From positions 1 through 64,000 of the forward strand of contig JAIXZR010000294.1 of the NCBI GenBank assembly GCA_027489455.1: a DNA stretch of 64,000 nt, given 5' to 3'. This DNA comes from Rubrivivax sp. GTDB taxonomy: Bacteria > Pseudomonadota > Gammaproteobacteria > Burkholderiales > Burkholderiaceae_C. Under the pieces are notes generated by a model. That model was given only the letters and a program-made list of their open reading frames with translations, made no database searches and was not told where the DNA came from. This document shows positions 37,688-47,314 of the stretch, in pieces; within the stretch, counting starts at the first letter, position 1; each line of letters begins with the position of its first letter. Made by a program: the position numbers and the translations under genes.

Positions 37688-39942
37688 GGCGCCGCCCCGC
37701 TGCCACCCGCTGGCGCAGCTGGCGCTGCTTCCTGTGCCGGCACCTGAACCTGGCTTTCGCCCTGCACGCCCACCGGCGCGCTCGCCCGCACGTCCACCGT
37801 CTGGCCCGCCGCTGCCGGCAGCACGCGCAGCACGTGCACGGCCGAAGCCCCGGGCGCCAGGCTGAAGGGCCACTGCCCGCTGTCGCCCGCGCCGCTGCCT
37901 GGCTGGCCGGCAGCGGCGACGGCGGCACTCTGCAGCAGGCGGCCGTCCCAGCGCAGTTCGCCTTCGACGGCCTGCGCGCCGCGGTTGAGCAGCGTCACTG
38001 ACACGGTCTCCCCCACGCGGGCACGGCGCGTGATGTCGATCTGCAGGGGCTCGGGCGCTGCGGGCGGGGCAGTGGTCGTGCCATCGCCGGGCGGCGGGCT
38101 GGCGGCCGGGGCTGGCAGCGCGGCCCCGCCTGCGCGTGCGGCGCCCAGCTGGGCGCGGCTGCCGTCGCGCAAGCGCAGCTCGGGCTGGCCGGGCTGCGCT
38201 TCGGTCCCGGCCTGCAACGTGCCGGCGCGGCGGCTGGGCGGCTGCAGCTGGCGCACGATGCGCGGGGTGATGAGCATCACGATCTCGGTCTTGATGCGCG
38301 AATCCGCATGCACCCCGAACAGCCGGCCCAGCAGCGGCAGCTCGGTCAGCCGCGGCAGGCCTTCGGCACGCTGGCGGTCCTCGTCGCTGATGAGGCCGGC
38401 CAGCACCTGCGTTTCGCCATCGCGCAGCCGCAGCGATGTCGTCGTCAGCCGCGTGCCGATCTGGTAAGCCAGTGACCCCGAGGGCCCGCGTACTTCGCGC
38501 AGCAGGTTGCTCACTTCCAGCGCCACCTTGATGATGACCTCGTCGTCCAGCTGCACGCTGGGCTCGACGTCCAGCTTCAGGCCCACGTCCAGGTAGGTGA
38601 CCGACGCCGAGACGCCGACGTTGACCGCTGCCGTCGTCGTGAAGACCGGCAGCTTCTCGCCGATCTGGACCTTGGCCTTCTCGCGGTTGCGGGCGCGGAT
38701 CGTGGGGTTGGCCAGCAGGTTGGTGGTGCCCGCACTGCCGCGCAAGGCCAGCACCAGCGCCGGGTTGAGCACGCTGCCGCGCAGGCCGGTGGCCGACAAC
38801 GGCACCGAAGCCACGGCCCCGGGCAGCCCGTAGCTGATGCTGGACGGCCAGTTCAGCCCCAGGTTGTCGAGCCGGTCGCTGGCCACTTCCAGCACCTCGA
38901 CGGCGAGCGTCACTTCGGGCTCGGGCAGGTCGATCGTGGCCACCAGCGCTTCCACCAGGGCCACGGCCTGCGGCGTGTCGCGCACGATCAGCGCGTTCAG
39001 GCGCTCGTCGGCATGCAGGTCGCGCGTCCGGGCCATGGTGCGCACCATCGGCAGCACCTGGCGCACATCGGCGTTCGTCAGGAAGAGGCTGCGCGTCACC
39101 AGCTCCAGGTGTTCGCGCTGCTTGGCCGCGGTGTTGGGGTAGACCAGCACCGTGTTGTCGTTCAGCGTCTTGCTGGCCAGCTGCTGCGTGGACAGGATCA
39201 CCCGCAGCGCCTCTTCCAGCCCCACGCCGCGCAGGAAGACGGTGACGCGCGTGTCGGCGCGCACCTCGCGGTCGAAGACGAAGTTGATGTTCGACGCGCG
39301 GGCCAGCGATTCGAACACCTGCCGCAGCGGTGCTTCGCGGAACTCCAGCGTCACCGGGCGCTGGAAGGCCGGGCCCAGCGTGGCGGCACGGGGCTCGGGT
39401 ACCGGGCCTGCTGCCGCAGTGGGCAAGGCCATGGGCGCGCCGGCGCTGGGCGGGCCGGGCTCGCGCGCTGCGACTGGTGCACTGCCGCCCTGCGCGGTGC
39501 TGCGCAGGGCCGCCGCCAGGCGCGCGGTGCGGGCATGGTTGGGGTCCAGTGCCTGCAGGCGGTCCAGCAGGCGCTGCGCCTCTTCGGGCCGTCCGGCAGC
39601 CAGCGCCAGATCGGCCTGCGTCAGCGCGCGTGTCAGCAGGCGTTCGCGCTGGCGGCCATGGGCGGTCAGCAGCTGCGGGTCCTGCGGGCGTGCGCGCAGG
39701 GCCTCGTCGATCGTGGCCAGCGCTTCTTCGTAGCGCCCCTCTCGCGACAGCTGTTCGGCGCGGTCGATGGCCTGGCTGGCGCATCCGGCCAGCAGCAGCA
39801 CGCACAGGGCCAGCAGCGTCGGCAGGGTGGCCGCACGGGCCCCGTGCCGGCGGTCGGTGGCGGCAAAGTGCGCAAGCGACACCGCAGCCCCTGTCGGTGG
39901 CGCATGCCGCGGTGGGCGCTGTGGTTGGCGTTGCGGGTTCAC
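37684..39942 (-). CDS. Secretin (GspD/PilQ-like) lipoprotein with N-terminal TPR-like segment
   Basis: LLAGC lipobox; N-domain VTLEFREAPLRQVFESLARASNINFVFDREVRADTRVTVFLRG; secretin domain VSVSASVTYLDVGLKLDVEPSVQLDDEVIIKVALEVSNL, IKTEIVMLITPRIV. Confidence 0.9.
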   Translation of the reverse strand: MNPQRQPQRPPRHAPPTGAAVSLAHFAATDRRHGARAATLPTLLALCVLLLAGCASQAIDRAEQLSREGRYEEALATIDEALRARPQDPQLLTAHGRQRERLLTRALTQADLALAAGRPEEAQRLLDRLQALDPNHARTARLAAALRSTAQGGSAPVAAREPGPPSAGAPMALPTAAAGPVPEPRAATLGPAFQRPVTLEFREAPLRQVFESLARASNINFVFDREVRADTRVTVFLRGVGLEEALRVILSTQQLASKTLNDNTVLVYPNTAAKQREHLELVTRSLFLTNADVRQVLPMVRTMARTRDLHADERLNALIVRDTPQAVALVEALVATIDLPEPEVTLAVEVLEVASDRLDNLGLNWPSSISYGLPGAVASVPLSATGLRGSVLNPALVLALRGSAGTTNLLANPTIRARNREKAKVQIGEKLPVFTTTAAVNVGVSASVTYLDVGLKLDVEPSVQLDDEVIIKVALEVSNLLREVRGPSGSLAYQIGTRLTTTSLRLRDGETQVLAGLISDEDRQRAEGLPRLTELPLLGRLFGVHADSRIKTEIVMLITPRIVRQLQPPSRRAGTLQAGTEAQPGQPELRLRDGSRAQLGAARAGGAALPAPAASPPPGDGTTTAPPAAPEPLQIDITRRARVGETVSVTLLNRGAQAVEGELRWDGRLLQSAAVAAAGQPGSGAGDSGQWPFSLAPGASAVHVLRVLPAAAGQTVDVRASAPVGVQGESQVQVPAQEAAPAAPAGGSGAAP

Positions 39943-40484
39943 GACTGCAGCACCTGGATCAGGTCGCCGGTGGCCAGCCAGACGACCTCGAGCTGGGTGT
40001 CCCCCACGCGCTCGACGCGCCAGCGTTGATCGATCAGGTCGCCGGCACGCACGTTCAGCGTGCTCTGCGCATTGGCCAGGAAGGCCTGGGCGCCGTTGCC
40101 GTCCTGCAGCCGGCCGATCCAGCGGTACGGAAACGCCGGCGGGCCGGGTGGCGTCGCCGCCGATGCCGGCGCGGCCGCGGCCGTGGCTGCGGCAGCGGCC
40201 GGGCGGGGTGTGGGCTGGCCATGGGCTTGGGTGGCCCGAGGGTGGGCTGCCATCTCGTCAGGCAGGCTGGCCCAGGCCGCCAGGGCAGCGGGTTCGGCCA
40301 GTGGCCAGGGTGCCGGCCAGCGGGTCGGCGCAACTGCGGCGGTCGGGCGCGCAGCCTGCGGTGCCAGCACGCGATCGGGCAGCAGGCCGGCCGCCGCGTC
40401 CTGCGCGGCCGGGTCGGGCATGAACATCGTGGCCGTGCTGGCCAGCACGCTGCCGGCCAGGGCCCACTGCAGCCACGGCTTCAT
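39939..40484 (-). CDS. T2SS/pilus assembly GspC/PilP-like protein
   Basis: Single N-terminal TM, short C-terminal FPYRWIGRLQDGNGAQAFLANAQSTLNVRAGDLIDQRWRVERVGDTQLEVVWL. Confidence 0.6.
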   Translation of the reverse strand: MKPWLQWALAGSVLASTATMFMPDPAAQDAAAGLLPDRVLAPQAARPTAAVAPTRWPAPWPLAEPAALAAWASLPDEMAAHPRATQAHGQPTPRPAAAAATAAAAPASAATPPGPPAFPYRWIGRLQDGNGAQAFLANAQSTLNVRAGDLIDQRWRVERVGDTQLEVVWLATGDLIQVLQS

Positions 40485-41044
40485 TGGCGCGTACCCTCGG
40501 GCCGGGCTTGATGGAGCAGGCGCCACCGCAACTCGATGCGCAGCCGGCCCTGCGCATCGGGCTGGCGTTGCACCTGCAGGCTTTCCAGCGCCAGGGCCGT
40601 GTCATCGGCCAGGGCGTGGGCCAGGAAGCGGCGCAGATCGCCGTAGCGGCCCAGGGCCTGCATTTCCAGCACCAGGCTCGCACCCGGTTCATCCACCCGT
40701 TCGCGGCTGCGCTGCACCTGCAGACCCTGGCGGAGTGCCCGTTGCAGCAGATCGGCAGTGCGCTGGGGTGCCTGGGCTGCGGGCGGCCAGCGCGGCGCTG
40801 CAGGGCGCTGGGCCGGACGGGCCAAGGCCGCGGCTTCAGCCAGCGCGATGCGTTCGCGCCAGGGCGCCAGCCAGACGCGGTCCAGCAGCAGCGCGAGGGC
40901 CATCATCGCCAGGCCCAGCGCCAGCAGGCCGTTGGCACGGGTCGCCAGCGTGGCCGAGGCGAGTCGCACACGCGCGTACTCGCCCTGCAGCGGCACGGGG
41001 ATGCCTGCGCGCGGCGCCATGCCGGATGCCCCGTGCGGGTTCAT
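40481..41044 (-). CDS. PilO/GspM-like inner-membrane platform protein
   Basis: Single TM (GLLALGLAMMALALLLDRVWLAPW), coiled-coil plus ferredoxin-like C-region; position in cluster. Confidence 0.6.
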   Translation of the reverse strand: MNPHGASGMAPRAGIPVPLQGEYARVRLASATLATRANGLLALGLAMMALALLLDRVWLAPWRERIALAEAAALARPAQRPAAPRWPPAAQAPQRTADLLQRALRQGLQVQRSRERVDEPGASLVLEMQALGRYGDLRRFLAHALADDTALALESLQVQRQPDAQGRLRIELRWRLLHQARPEGTRQ

Positions 41045-42339
41045 GGTCGGCGCCCCGCAGGGGTCGGCTGGGCGACGTTGGCCGCGATCTCGAACTGCCA
41101 GCCGCTGGCGCTGGCTTCGCTGCGCGCCAGGCTGACGTCCCGCCACACGCCGCTGGCGCGCAGGCTCTGGGCGACCGTGCGCGCAGTGGCGTCGTCTGCG
41201 CTGAGCCCTTGCAAGCTGGCCCGGCCCTGGGCATCCACTAGGAGCTGCGTCCATCGCAGGCCTTCGACCGTGGCCGCTTCCACCGACTGCAGCACGGCCG
41301 GCCAGGGGAACGCCAGCCCGGCCGCACGCGGATGGCCGGGCGGCGCCGGTATGGCAATGGGCGCAGCGGCCTGCGTGGCCGCCACGGCCTGCTGCAGCGT
41401 GGCGGCGTCCCAGGCCACCAGCGCCAGCATCGCCAGGCCACAGGCCACGGACAGCCAGGGCCAGGGGTGGGCCAGGCGAGCCGGGCGCATGAAGTCCGCG
41501 CCCTTGAGCGGGCCGCTGCGCGCCAGGTCCACCCCGTCGCCAGCCGGCCGCCAGGGCAGGGGCTGGCTCAGGTCACCCAGCAGCACCAGGCCTTCGCTGC
41601 CGGGCAGGGCGCCTGGTCCTTTGGCCAGCCCCGCGCCCAGCGCCACGCAGCAGCTGCGCCGCTGGGCCGGCATCGCCAGGAAGAAGTCTTCCAGGCCCGG
41701 CAGGTCGGCCTGCAGCATGCGCCTTCGCGTCACGCAGCGCGGCTTGCCGCGCACGAGCTCGATGACCGTCACCAGCCGGCCTTCGACCACCAGCACCGTG
41801 GCGTGCAGCGGCTTGGCCAGTGGCGGGTGCCAGGCCAGGGCGCAGAGCAAGGCGGCGCGCCACAGCGGGGTGATGCTGGAGATGCTGTGGCCACAGCCAC
41901 GGGCCAGATCGCGCCAGGCGCGGATCGGCTCGCCGCTGGCGGCTGCGGGGTACTGCCAGGCCGTGACGCCATGCCCGCGTGCCGACCAGGCTGCCTGCGG
42001 CCAGTGGGTGGCCGCGTCGCCGTGGTACTGGGCCTGCAGGCGTCGCGCCCAGGCCAGCCGCGCAGCGTCGTCGGCCAACGGCAGCGTGGGATCGCAGGGC
42101 CACTCGTGCAGCAGCTCGCCAGCGATGTGCAGGCGCACGCGGCGGCGCGTGCCGGCGGGCGGGGCGGGCTGGCTGTGCGCCCAGTCGGTCAGGTCGTCGA
42201 AGCAACGCTCGCCCTGCCAGAAGCCGCGTGCGTCCAGCACCAGATCTGCCGCCGCGCTCGTGCGCAGGGCCTGCAGGCGCTGGCCGCCGTGCGCGGCGGG
42301 CTGGGCCAGGTGGGGGGTGTCAGGTGCTGCCGATGACAC
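41041..42339 (-). CDS. PilM/PilN/GspL-like platform protein
   Basis: N-terminal cytoplasmic domain, single TM LSVACGLAMLALVAWDAATL, C-terminal periplasmic domain; overlaps gspE-like gene. Confidence 0.6.
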   Translation of the reverse strand: MSSAAPDTPHLAQPAAHGGQRLQALRTSAAADLVLDARGFWQGERCFDDLTDWAHSQPAPPAGTRRRVRLHIAGELLHEWPCDPTLPLADDAARLAWARRLQAQYHGDAATHWPQAAWSARGHGVTAWQYPAAASGEPIRAWRDLARGCGHSISSITPLWRAALLCALAWHPPLAKPLHATVLVVEGRLVTVIELVRGKPRCVTRRRMLQADLPGLEDFFLAMPAQRRSCCVALGAGLAKGPGALPGSEGLVLLGDLSQPLPWRPAGDGVDLARSGPLKGADFMRPARLAHPWPWLSVACGLAMLALVAWDAATLQQAVAATQAAAPIAIPAPPGHPRAAGLAFPWPAVLQSVEAATVEGLRWTQLLVDAQGRASLQGLSADDATARTVAQSLRASGVWRDVSLARSEASASGWQFEIAANVAQPTPAGRRP

Positions 42340-43867
42340 GCTCGAGCTCCTCCTGCGTGGTGTGGCCGGCGCTGACAGCGGCCTGCGCTGCCTGCTGCAG
42401 GCCCTGCAGCCCGGCGGCCTGCGCTGCAGCGCGCAGGCGCGACATCGGGGCCCGGGCCACCACCAGCTCGCGCAGCTCGTCGTTGAGCAGCAGGAGCTCG
42501 GCAACCGCCATGCGGCCGCGGTATCCGCTGTCGCGGCACGCCGGGCAACCCACGGCCCGGCGCAGGCGCGGCGCTGGCAGGTTGTGGCTGGCAGCGGGTG
42601 CCGTGGTGGCCGCCGTGGGCACCGGTTCGGCGCAGGCTTCGCACAACCGGCGCACCAGCCGCTGCGCGACGACGGCGTTGAGCGCCGAGACCAGGTTGTA
42701 GAGATCGATGCCCATGTGCGTGAAGCGGCCCAGCACGTCCAGCGCGTGGTTGGCGTGCACGGTGCTCAGCACCAGGTGGCCGGTGAGTGCGGCCTGCACG
42801 GCGATCTGCGCGGTCTCGCCGTCGCGGATCTCGCCCACCAGCACGCGGTCCGGGTCGTGCCGCAGGATCGAGCGCAGCCCGCGCGCGAAGCCCAGGCCCT
42901 GGCGGTCGTTCACCTGCACCTGCGCCGCCGCCGGCAGGTCGTACTCCACCGGGTCTTCGATCGTCACCAGCTTCTCGCGCGTGTGGTCGATGGCGCCGAG
43001 TGCGGCGTACAGCGTCGTCGTCTTGCCACTGCCGGTGGGGCCGGTGACCAGCATCAGCCCGTGCGGCGCACGCGCTTGCGCCAGCACGGAAGCGGCCAGC
43101 GCTGGCGGGTAGCCCAGCGACGCCAGCGTGATCTGCCGGCCATCGCCCAGGAGCGCGCTGCGGTCGAGCACGCGCACCACGGCGTCCTCGCCATGCACGG
43201 TGGGCATGATCGATAGCCGGAAGTCGATCTCGCGCCCGCGCACGGCCAGCCGGAAGCGGCCGTCCTGCGGCACGCGGCGTTCGCCGATGTCGAGCTCGGC
43301 CATCACCTTCAGGCGCGAGACGATGGCCTCGGCCAGGGCGCCCTCGTCGATCTCGCGCAGGGGCTGCATCACGCCGTCCAGCCGCACGCGCACCTGGGCG
43401 CCGCGCGTGCGGCGCTCGATGTGGATGTCGCTGGCGCCGTCGTGCAGCGCATCCAGCAGCAGCGCGTCGAGCAGGCGCACGGCGGGGCTGGCCGCCTGGC
43501 CCAGGCCGGCCAGGCTGATTTCCTGCAGGCCGGCGTGCGCCGCCTCTGGCTCGCCCGGCCCCGCAGCCGCCAGGCCAGCCGTGCCCAGGCCATCCAGCGC
43601 GCGCGAGCCGGCTTCTGCCTGCTGCAGCCAGCGGGCCAGCTCGCCGGGCGGCGCCTGCAGCCAGCGCAGCGGCTCGCCCAGCCGGGCTTCCAGCATCTGC
43701 AGCAGGTAGACATCGCAAGGCCGCGCGGCCAGCAGCAGCAGCCGGCTGGCCGGGTCGCGCAGCAGCACCGCGCGGTGGCGGTTGGCTTCCACGGCCGACC
43801 ACAGCCCCGGCTCCAGCCGGCAGGCTGGATCGACCTGTGCAGCGGGCAGCGTGGCCTGCGGCTTCAT
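42320..43867 (-). CDS. Type II secretion ATPase GspE/PulE family
   Basis: Walker A GPTGSGKTTTLYAAL, Asp box, VLVGEIRDGETAQIAVQAALTGHLVLSTVHAN, four-Cys zinc motif CEAC/CPAC. Confidence 0.93.
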   Translation of the reverse strand: MKPQATLPAAQVDPACRLEPGLWSAVEANRHRAVLLRDPASRLLLLAARPCDVYLLQMLEARLGEPLRWLQAPPGELARWLQQAEAGSRALDGLGTAGLAAAGPGEPEAAHAGLQEISLAGLGQAASPAVRLLDALLLDALHDGASDIHIERRTRGAQVRVRLDGVMQPLREIDEGALAEAIVSRLKVMAELDIGERRVPQDGRFRLAVRGREIDFRLSIMPTVHGEDAVVRVLDRSALLGDGRQITLASLGYPPALAASVLAQARAPHGLMLVTGPTGSGKTTTLYAALGAIDHTREKLVTIEDPVEYDLPAAAQVQVNDRQGLGFARGLRSILRHDPDRVLVGEIRDGETAQIAVQAALTGHLVLSTVHANHALDVLGRFTHMGIDLYNLVSALNAVVAQRLVRRLCEACAEPVPTAATTAPAASHNLPAPRLRRAVGCPACRDSGYRGRMAVAELLLLNDELRELVVARAPMSRLRAAAQAAGLQGLQQAAQAAVSAGHTTQEELERVIGST

Positions 43868-45042
43868 CCCACGGCCTCCATCAGGCTGAAGAGCGGCAGG
43901 TACATCAGCACGACGACGGTGCCGATGACGCCGCCGATCAGCAGCATCAGCGCCGGGTTCAGGGTGCGGGCCACCAGGTCGGCCAGCCGGCTGGCTTCGT
44001 CGTCGTGGAACGCGGCAGCGCGCTGCAGCATGGTGGCCGTCTGGCCGCTGCCTTCGCCCACGCGCAGCATGCGCTCGGCCACGGGCGTGGCCAGGCCCTG
44101 GGCCTGCAGTGCCTGCGACAGCCGCTGCCCGGCTTGCACGCCTTCCAGCGTGCGCTGCAGGGCCGGGCGCAGCGCCGCCGGCAGCACGCCCATCAGCAGC
44201 GGCAGCGCTGTGGTCAGCGCCAGCCCGGCCTGCAGCAGCAGGCCCAGGCCGCGGTACAGCCGCGCCAGCGCCAGCACGCGCAGCTTGGGGCCGAGCAAGG
44301 GCAGCCGCCACAGCAACAGCGCGCTGCCGGGCCTGGCGCGCAGCCAGCGCCAGGCGGCCCATGCGGCCACGGGCAGCAGTGCCAGGGCCGCCACGCTGGC
44401 CTGCGGATGCTGCCCGGCCCAGCCGCCCAGGCGCAGCAGCGCGGCCGATGCCGCGGGCAGATCCTGCCCCATGCCCTGGAAGATGCCGGCAAAGCGCGGC
44501 AGCACGTAGAGCAGCAAGAACGCCAGCACCCCGGTGCCGGCCAGCAAGAGCAGCAAGGGGTAGACGCTGGCGGCTGCCACCTGGCGGCGCAGCGCCGTCG
44601 TCCAGGCCAGGTAGGCTGCATGCTGGGCCAGCATCACCGGCAGCTGGCCCGTGCGTTCGGCTGCGCCCACCAAGGCCAGGAAGAGCGGGTCGAAGTGCGT
44701 GGGCGGGGTGGCCAGGGCGGTCGACAAGGCCTGCCCCTGCTGCAGCGCATCGCAGGCCGGTTGCAGCGCATCGCCGCCGGATTGGTCGCGCAAGGTCTGC
44801 AAGGCTTCCAGCACGGGGATGCCTGCCGCCAGCAGCAGGCCCAGATCCTGGCTGAAGTGGCGCAGGCTCTCGGCATCGGTGCGGCGGCCCGCGCCGGCCC
44901 GGTCCGGCAGGGGCCGCAGCCGCACCAGCTGGGCGGCATCCACGCCCAGCACGGCGGGCACGGCCTGCGCATCGCTGGCCTGCACGCGCAGCCGCTGCAG
45001 GCCGCGCGTGGCGTCTTGCCACTGGACGTCGAACACCGGCAT
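43864..45042 (-). CDS. Type II secretion inner-membrane protein GspF
   Basis: LRHFSQDLGLLLAAGIPVLEALQTL ... GVIGTVVVLMYLPLFSLMEAVG. Confidence 0.92.
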   Translation of the reverse strand: MPVFDVQWQDATRGLQRLRVQASDAQAVPAVLGVDAAQLVRLRPLPDRAGAGRRTDAESLRHFSQDLGLLLAAGIPVLEALQTLRDQSGGDALQPACDALQQGQALSTALATPPTHFDPLFLALVGAAERTGQLPVMLAQHAAYLAWTTALRRQVAAASVYPLLLLLAGTGVLAFLLLYVLPRFAGIFQGMGQDLPAASAALLRLGGWAGQHPQASVAALALLPVAAWAAWRWLRARPGSALLLWRLPLLGPKLRVLALARLYRGLGLLLQAGLALTTALPLLMGVLPAALRPALQRTLEGVQAGQRLSQALQAQGLATPVAERMLRVGEGSGQTATMLQRAAAFHDDEASRLADLVARTLNPALMLLIGGVIGTVVVLMYLPLFSLMEAVG

Positions 45043-45055
45043 GGCGCGGCTATGC

Positions 45056-45496
45056 CTACCAGTTGCCCAGGTCGGCGTTGTCGCCTTCACCGCCCGGGGC
45101 GCCGTCGCGGCCCAGGGTGTAGAGGTCGTATTCGCCGTGCTCGCCGGGCGAGCGATAGAGGTAGGGCCGCCCCCAGGGATCCGGCGGCAGCGCCTTGGCC
45201 AGATAGGGGCCCTGCCAGCGGCTCTCGTCGCCCGGTGCCGCCTGCAGCGCTGCCAGGCCTTGCGCGCTGTCGGGGTAGCGGCCGATGTCGAGGCGGTACT
45301 GGTCCAGGGCCTTGCCCAGCGCGTCGATCTGCGCCCGCGCCACCTTCACCTCGGACTTGCCGAGCTGGGCAAACAGCCGGGGCCCGACGAATCCGGCCAG
45401 CAGGCCCACGATCACCAGCACCACCAGCAGCTCGAGCAGCGTGAAGCCGCGGCGGCCTGCGGGGCGATGGGGGGGAGGAAGCATGGCCTGATCCAT
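45056..45496 (-). CDS. Type II secretion major pseudopilin GspG
   Basis: RRGFTLLELLVVLVIVGLLAGFVGPRLFAQLGKSEVKVARAQIDALGKALDQYRLDIGRYPDSAQGLAAL...WGRPYLYRSPGEHGEYDLYTLGRDGAPGGEGDNADLGNW. Confidence 0.95.
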   Translation of the reverse strand: MDQAMLPPPHRPAGRRGFTLLELLVVLVIVGLLAGFVGPRLFAQLGKSEVKVARAQIDALGKALDQYRLDIGRYPDSAQGLAALQAAPGDESRWQGPYLAKALPPDPWGRPYLYRSPGEHGEYDLYTLGRDGAPGGEGDNADLGNW

Positions 45497-45632
45497 ACGG
45501 CTCAGACTAGAAGGCTCTCGTGTCCGGTGCGTGTAGGACGCGTGAGGGATCGGCGACAGCGCTGATCCGTTCGGCTCATCCGGGCTGCCGGCTGTCATCA
45601 GACCCCAAGATGCGCTGCCTAGAGTGCGGCGC

Positions 45633-47294
45633 ATGAAGCCTTCACGCCGCCCCTTTGCTGCCCCGCCGCTGCTGGCCTGCGCGCCGGCTTGCGTGCTCGC
45701 GCTCACCCTGGCTGCTGCGCTGCCGGCCTGGGCGCGGGCCGTGCCCGCCGGCCCTGCGGCTACGGTGCCCCATGCCATGCCCGCCGTGCCTGCCGGCCCG
45801 GCCAGGCAGGCGCTGCTGCAGCAGCGCGAGCCCGCGCTGGGCCTGGCGCCCAGCGACACGCTCTACCCCAGCCAATGGTGGCTGCAGCCCCTGGCGCCGG
45901 CGCGCGCCGGTGTGGCCGACTTCAGCAGCGCCTGGCTGCGCACCACGGGCAACCCGGTGTCGGGCAGCGGGGTGGTGGTGGCGGTGCTGGATTCGGGCAT
46001 CACCTCGCACCCCGAGATCAACCCCCGGCTGTTGCCGGGCTGGGATTTCGTCAGCAACCCGGTCTACTCGAACGACGGCAACGGCCGCGACAACGACCCG
46101 CTGGACCCGGGTGACGCCATCACCGACGCCGACCGCACCGCCAACCCCGCCGCCTTCAGTGCCTGCCCGCCGGCGCCGCGGTCCACCTGGCACGGCACGG
46201 TCATCGCCGGGCAGCTGGCGGCGACCAGCAACAACGTCGAGGGCGTGGCGGCGGCCAACTGGTTCACGCGCGTGGTGCCGGTGCGCGTCGGCGGCCAGTG
46301 CGGCGCGTCCGTGGGCGACATCATCGACGGCATGCGCTGGGCCGCCGGCCTGCCGGTGGCCGGCGCACCGCTGAACCCGAACCCGGCGCGCGTGATCGTG
46401 GTGGGCTACGGCGGCATCGACGCCTGCGACGCTGCCAGCAGCGACCCCGCCGTGGCGGCCACCGCGCGGCTGTACGAAGCCGCGCTGGCCGAGGTGCGGC
46501 AGGCCGGCGCGCTGGTGGTGGCGGCGGCCGGCAACCAGCGCAGCACCGTGGGCCGGCCTGCCAGCTGCCGCGGCGCCTTTGGCGTGACGGCGCTCAACCG
46601 CGAAGGCTTCAAGGCGGCCTATGCCAATTTCGGCAGCGGCCTGGCGCTGGCCACGCCTGGGGGCGACGGCGGAACAGGCGGCACCTGCGACGCGGAGCTC
46701 GGCGACGGTGGCCTGCTGTCCACCGGCAACCTGGGCGAAACGCGCAGCGGTGCTGCCGGCTATGTGGCCGCATCGGGCACCAGCTTCGCGGCGCCAGCGG
46801 TGGCCGCAGCGGCCACGCTGATGCTGGCGCTGAACCCGGCGCTGAGCGTGGGCCAGATCGAAGACGGCCTGCGCCGGTCGGCGCGCCCCTTCACCGAGGT
46901 GCCGGCGCTGGGCAACTGCAGCCTCGCCGGCAACCGCAGCCGCTGCACCTGCACGGCGCAGACCTGCGGCGCCGGCATGCTGGACGTGCCCGAAGCCCTG
47001 AACTTTGCCGCTGCGCCCGCCAACTGGTCGGCCCCGGTGCGCACGCCGCTGCGCCTGAACGACAGCCGCACGCAGACCTGCGCTGCCTTGCTGGGGCTGC
47101 CGCCGCTGGAGCCGGATCCGCCCGTCAACCCGCCGGTGACGCCGCCCGTCACGCCCCCCGTGACGCCCCCCGTCACACCGCCCACCACGCCACCCACGGG
47201 CGAGGCCGGCGGTGGGGGCGGCGGTGGTGCGACATCCTGGCCCTGGCTGGCCGCGCTGGTGCTAGGCACCTGGCTGCTGCGCCGCCCGCGCTAG
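45633..47294 (+). CDS. S8 family serine peptidase with GlyGly-CTERM-like C-terminal tail
   Basis: VVVAVLDSGITSHPEI, STWHGTVIAGQLA, ASGTSFAAPAVAAAATLM; tail PPVTPPVTPP...GEAGGGGGGGATSWPWLAALVLGTWLLRRPR. Confidence 0.92.
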   Translation: MKPSRRPFAAPPLLACAPACVLALTLAAALPAWARAVPAGPAATVPHAMPAVPAGPARQALLQQREPALGLAPSDTLYPSQWWLQPLAPARAGVADFSSAWLRTTGNPVSGSGVVVAVLDSGITSHPEINPRLLPGWDFVSNPVYSNDGNGRDNDPLDPGDAITDADRTANPAAFSACPPAPRSTWHGTVIAGQLAATSNNVEGVAAANWFTRVVPVRVGGQCGASVGDIIDGMRWAAGLPVAGAPLNPNPARVIVVGYGGIDACDAASSDPAVAATARLYEAALAEVRQAGALVVAAAGNQRSTVGRPASCRGAFGVTALNREGFKAAYANFGSGLALATPGGDGGTGGTCDAELGDGGLLSTGNLGETRSGAAGYVAASGTSFAAPAVAAAATLMLALNPALSVGQIEDGLRRSARPFTEVPALGNCSLAGNRSRCTCTAQTCGAGMLDVPEALNFAAAPANWSAPVRTPLRLNDSRTQTCAALLGLPPLEPDPPVNPPVTPPVTPPVTPPVTPPTTPPTGEAGGGGGGGATSWPWLAALVLGTWLLRRPR

Positions 47295-47314
47295 CGCCGG
47301 CCGGCGCACCGGGC

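Noticed and set aside
40484-43216. 910-aa plus-strand ORF across the secretion cluster
   Set aside because: Antisense to gspE/pilN-like genes with strong motifs.
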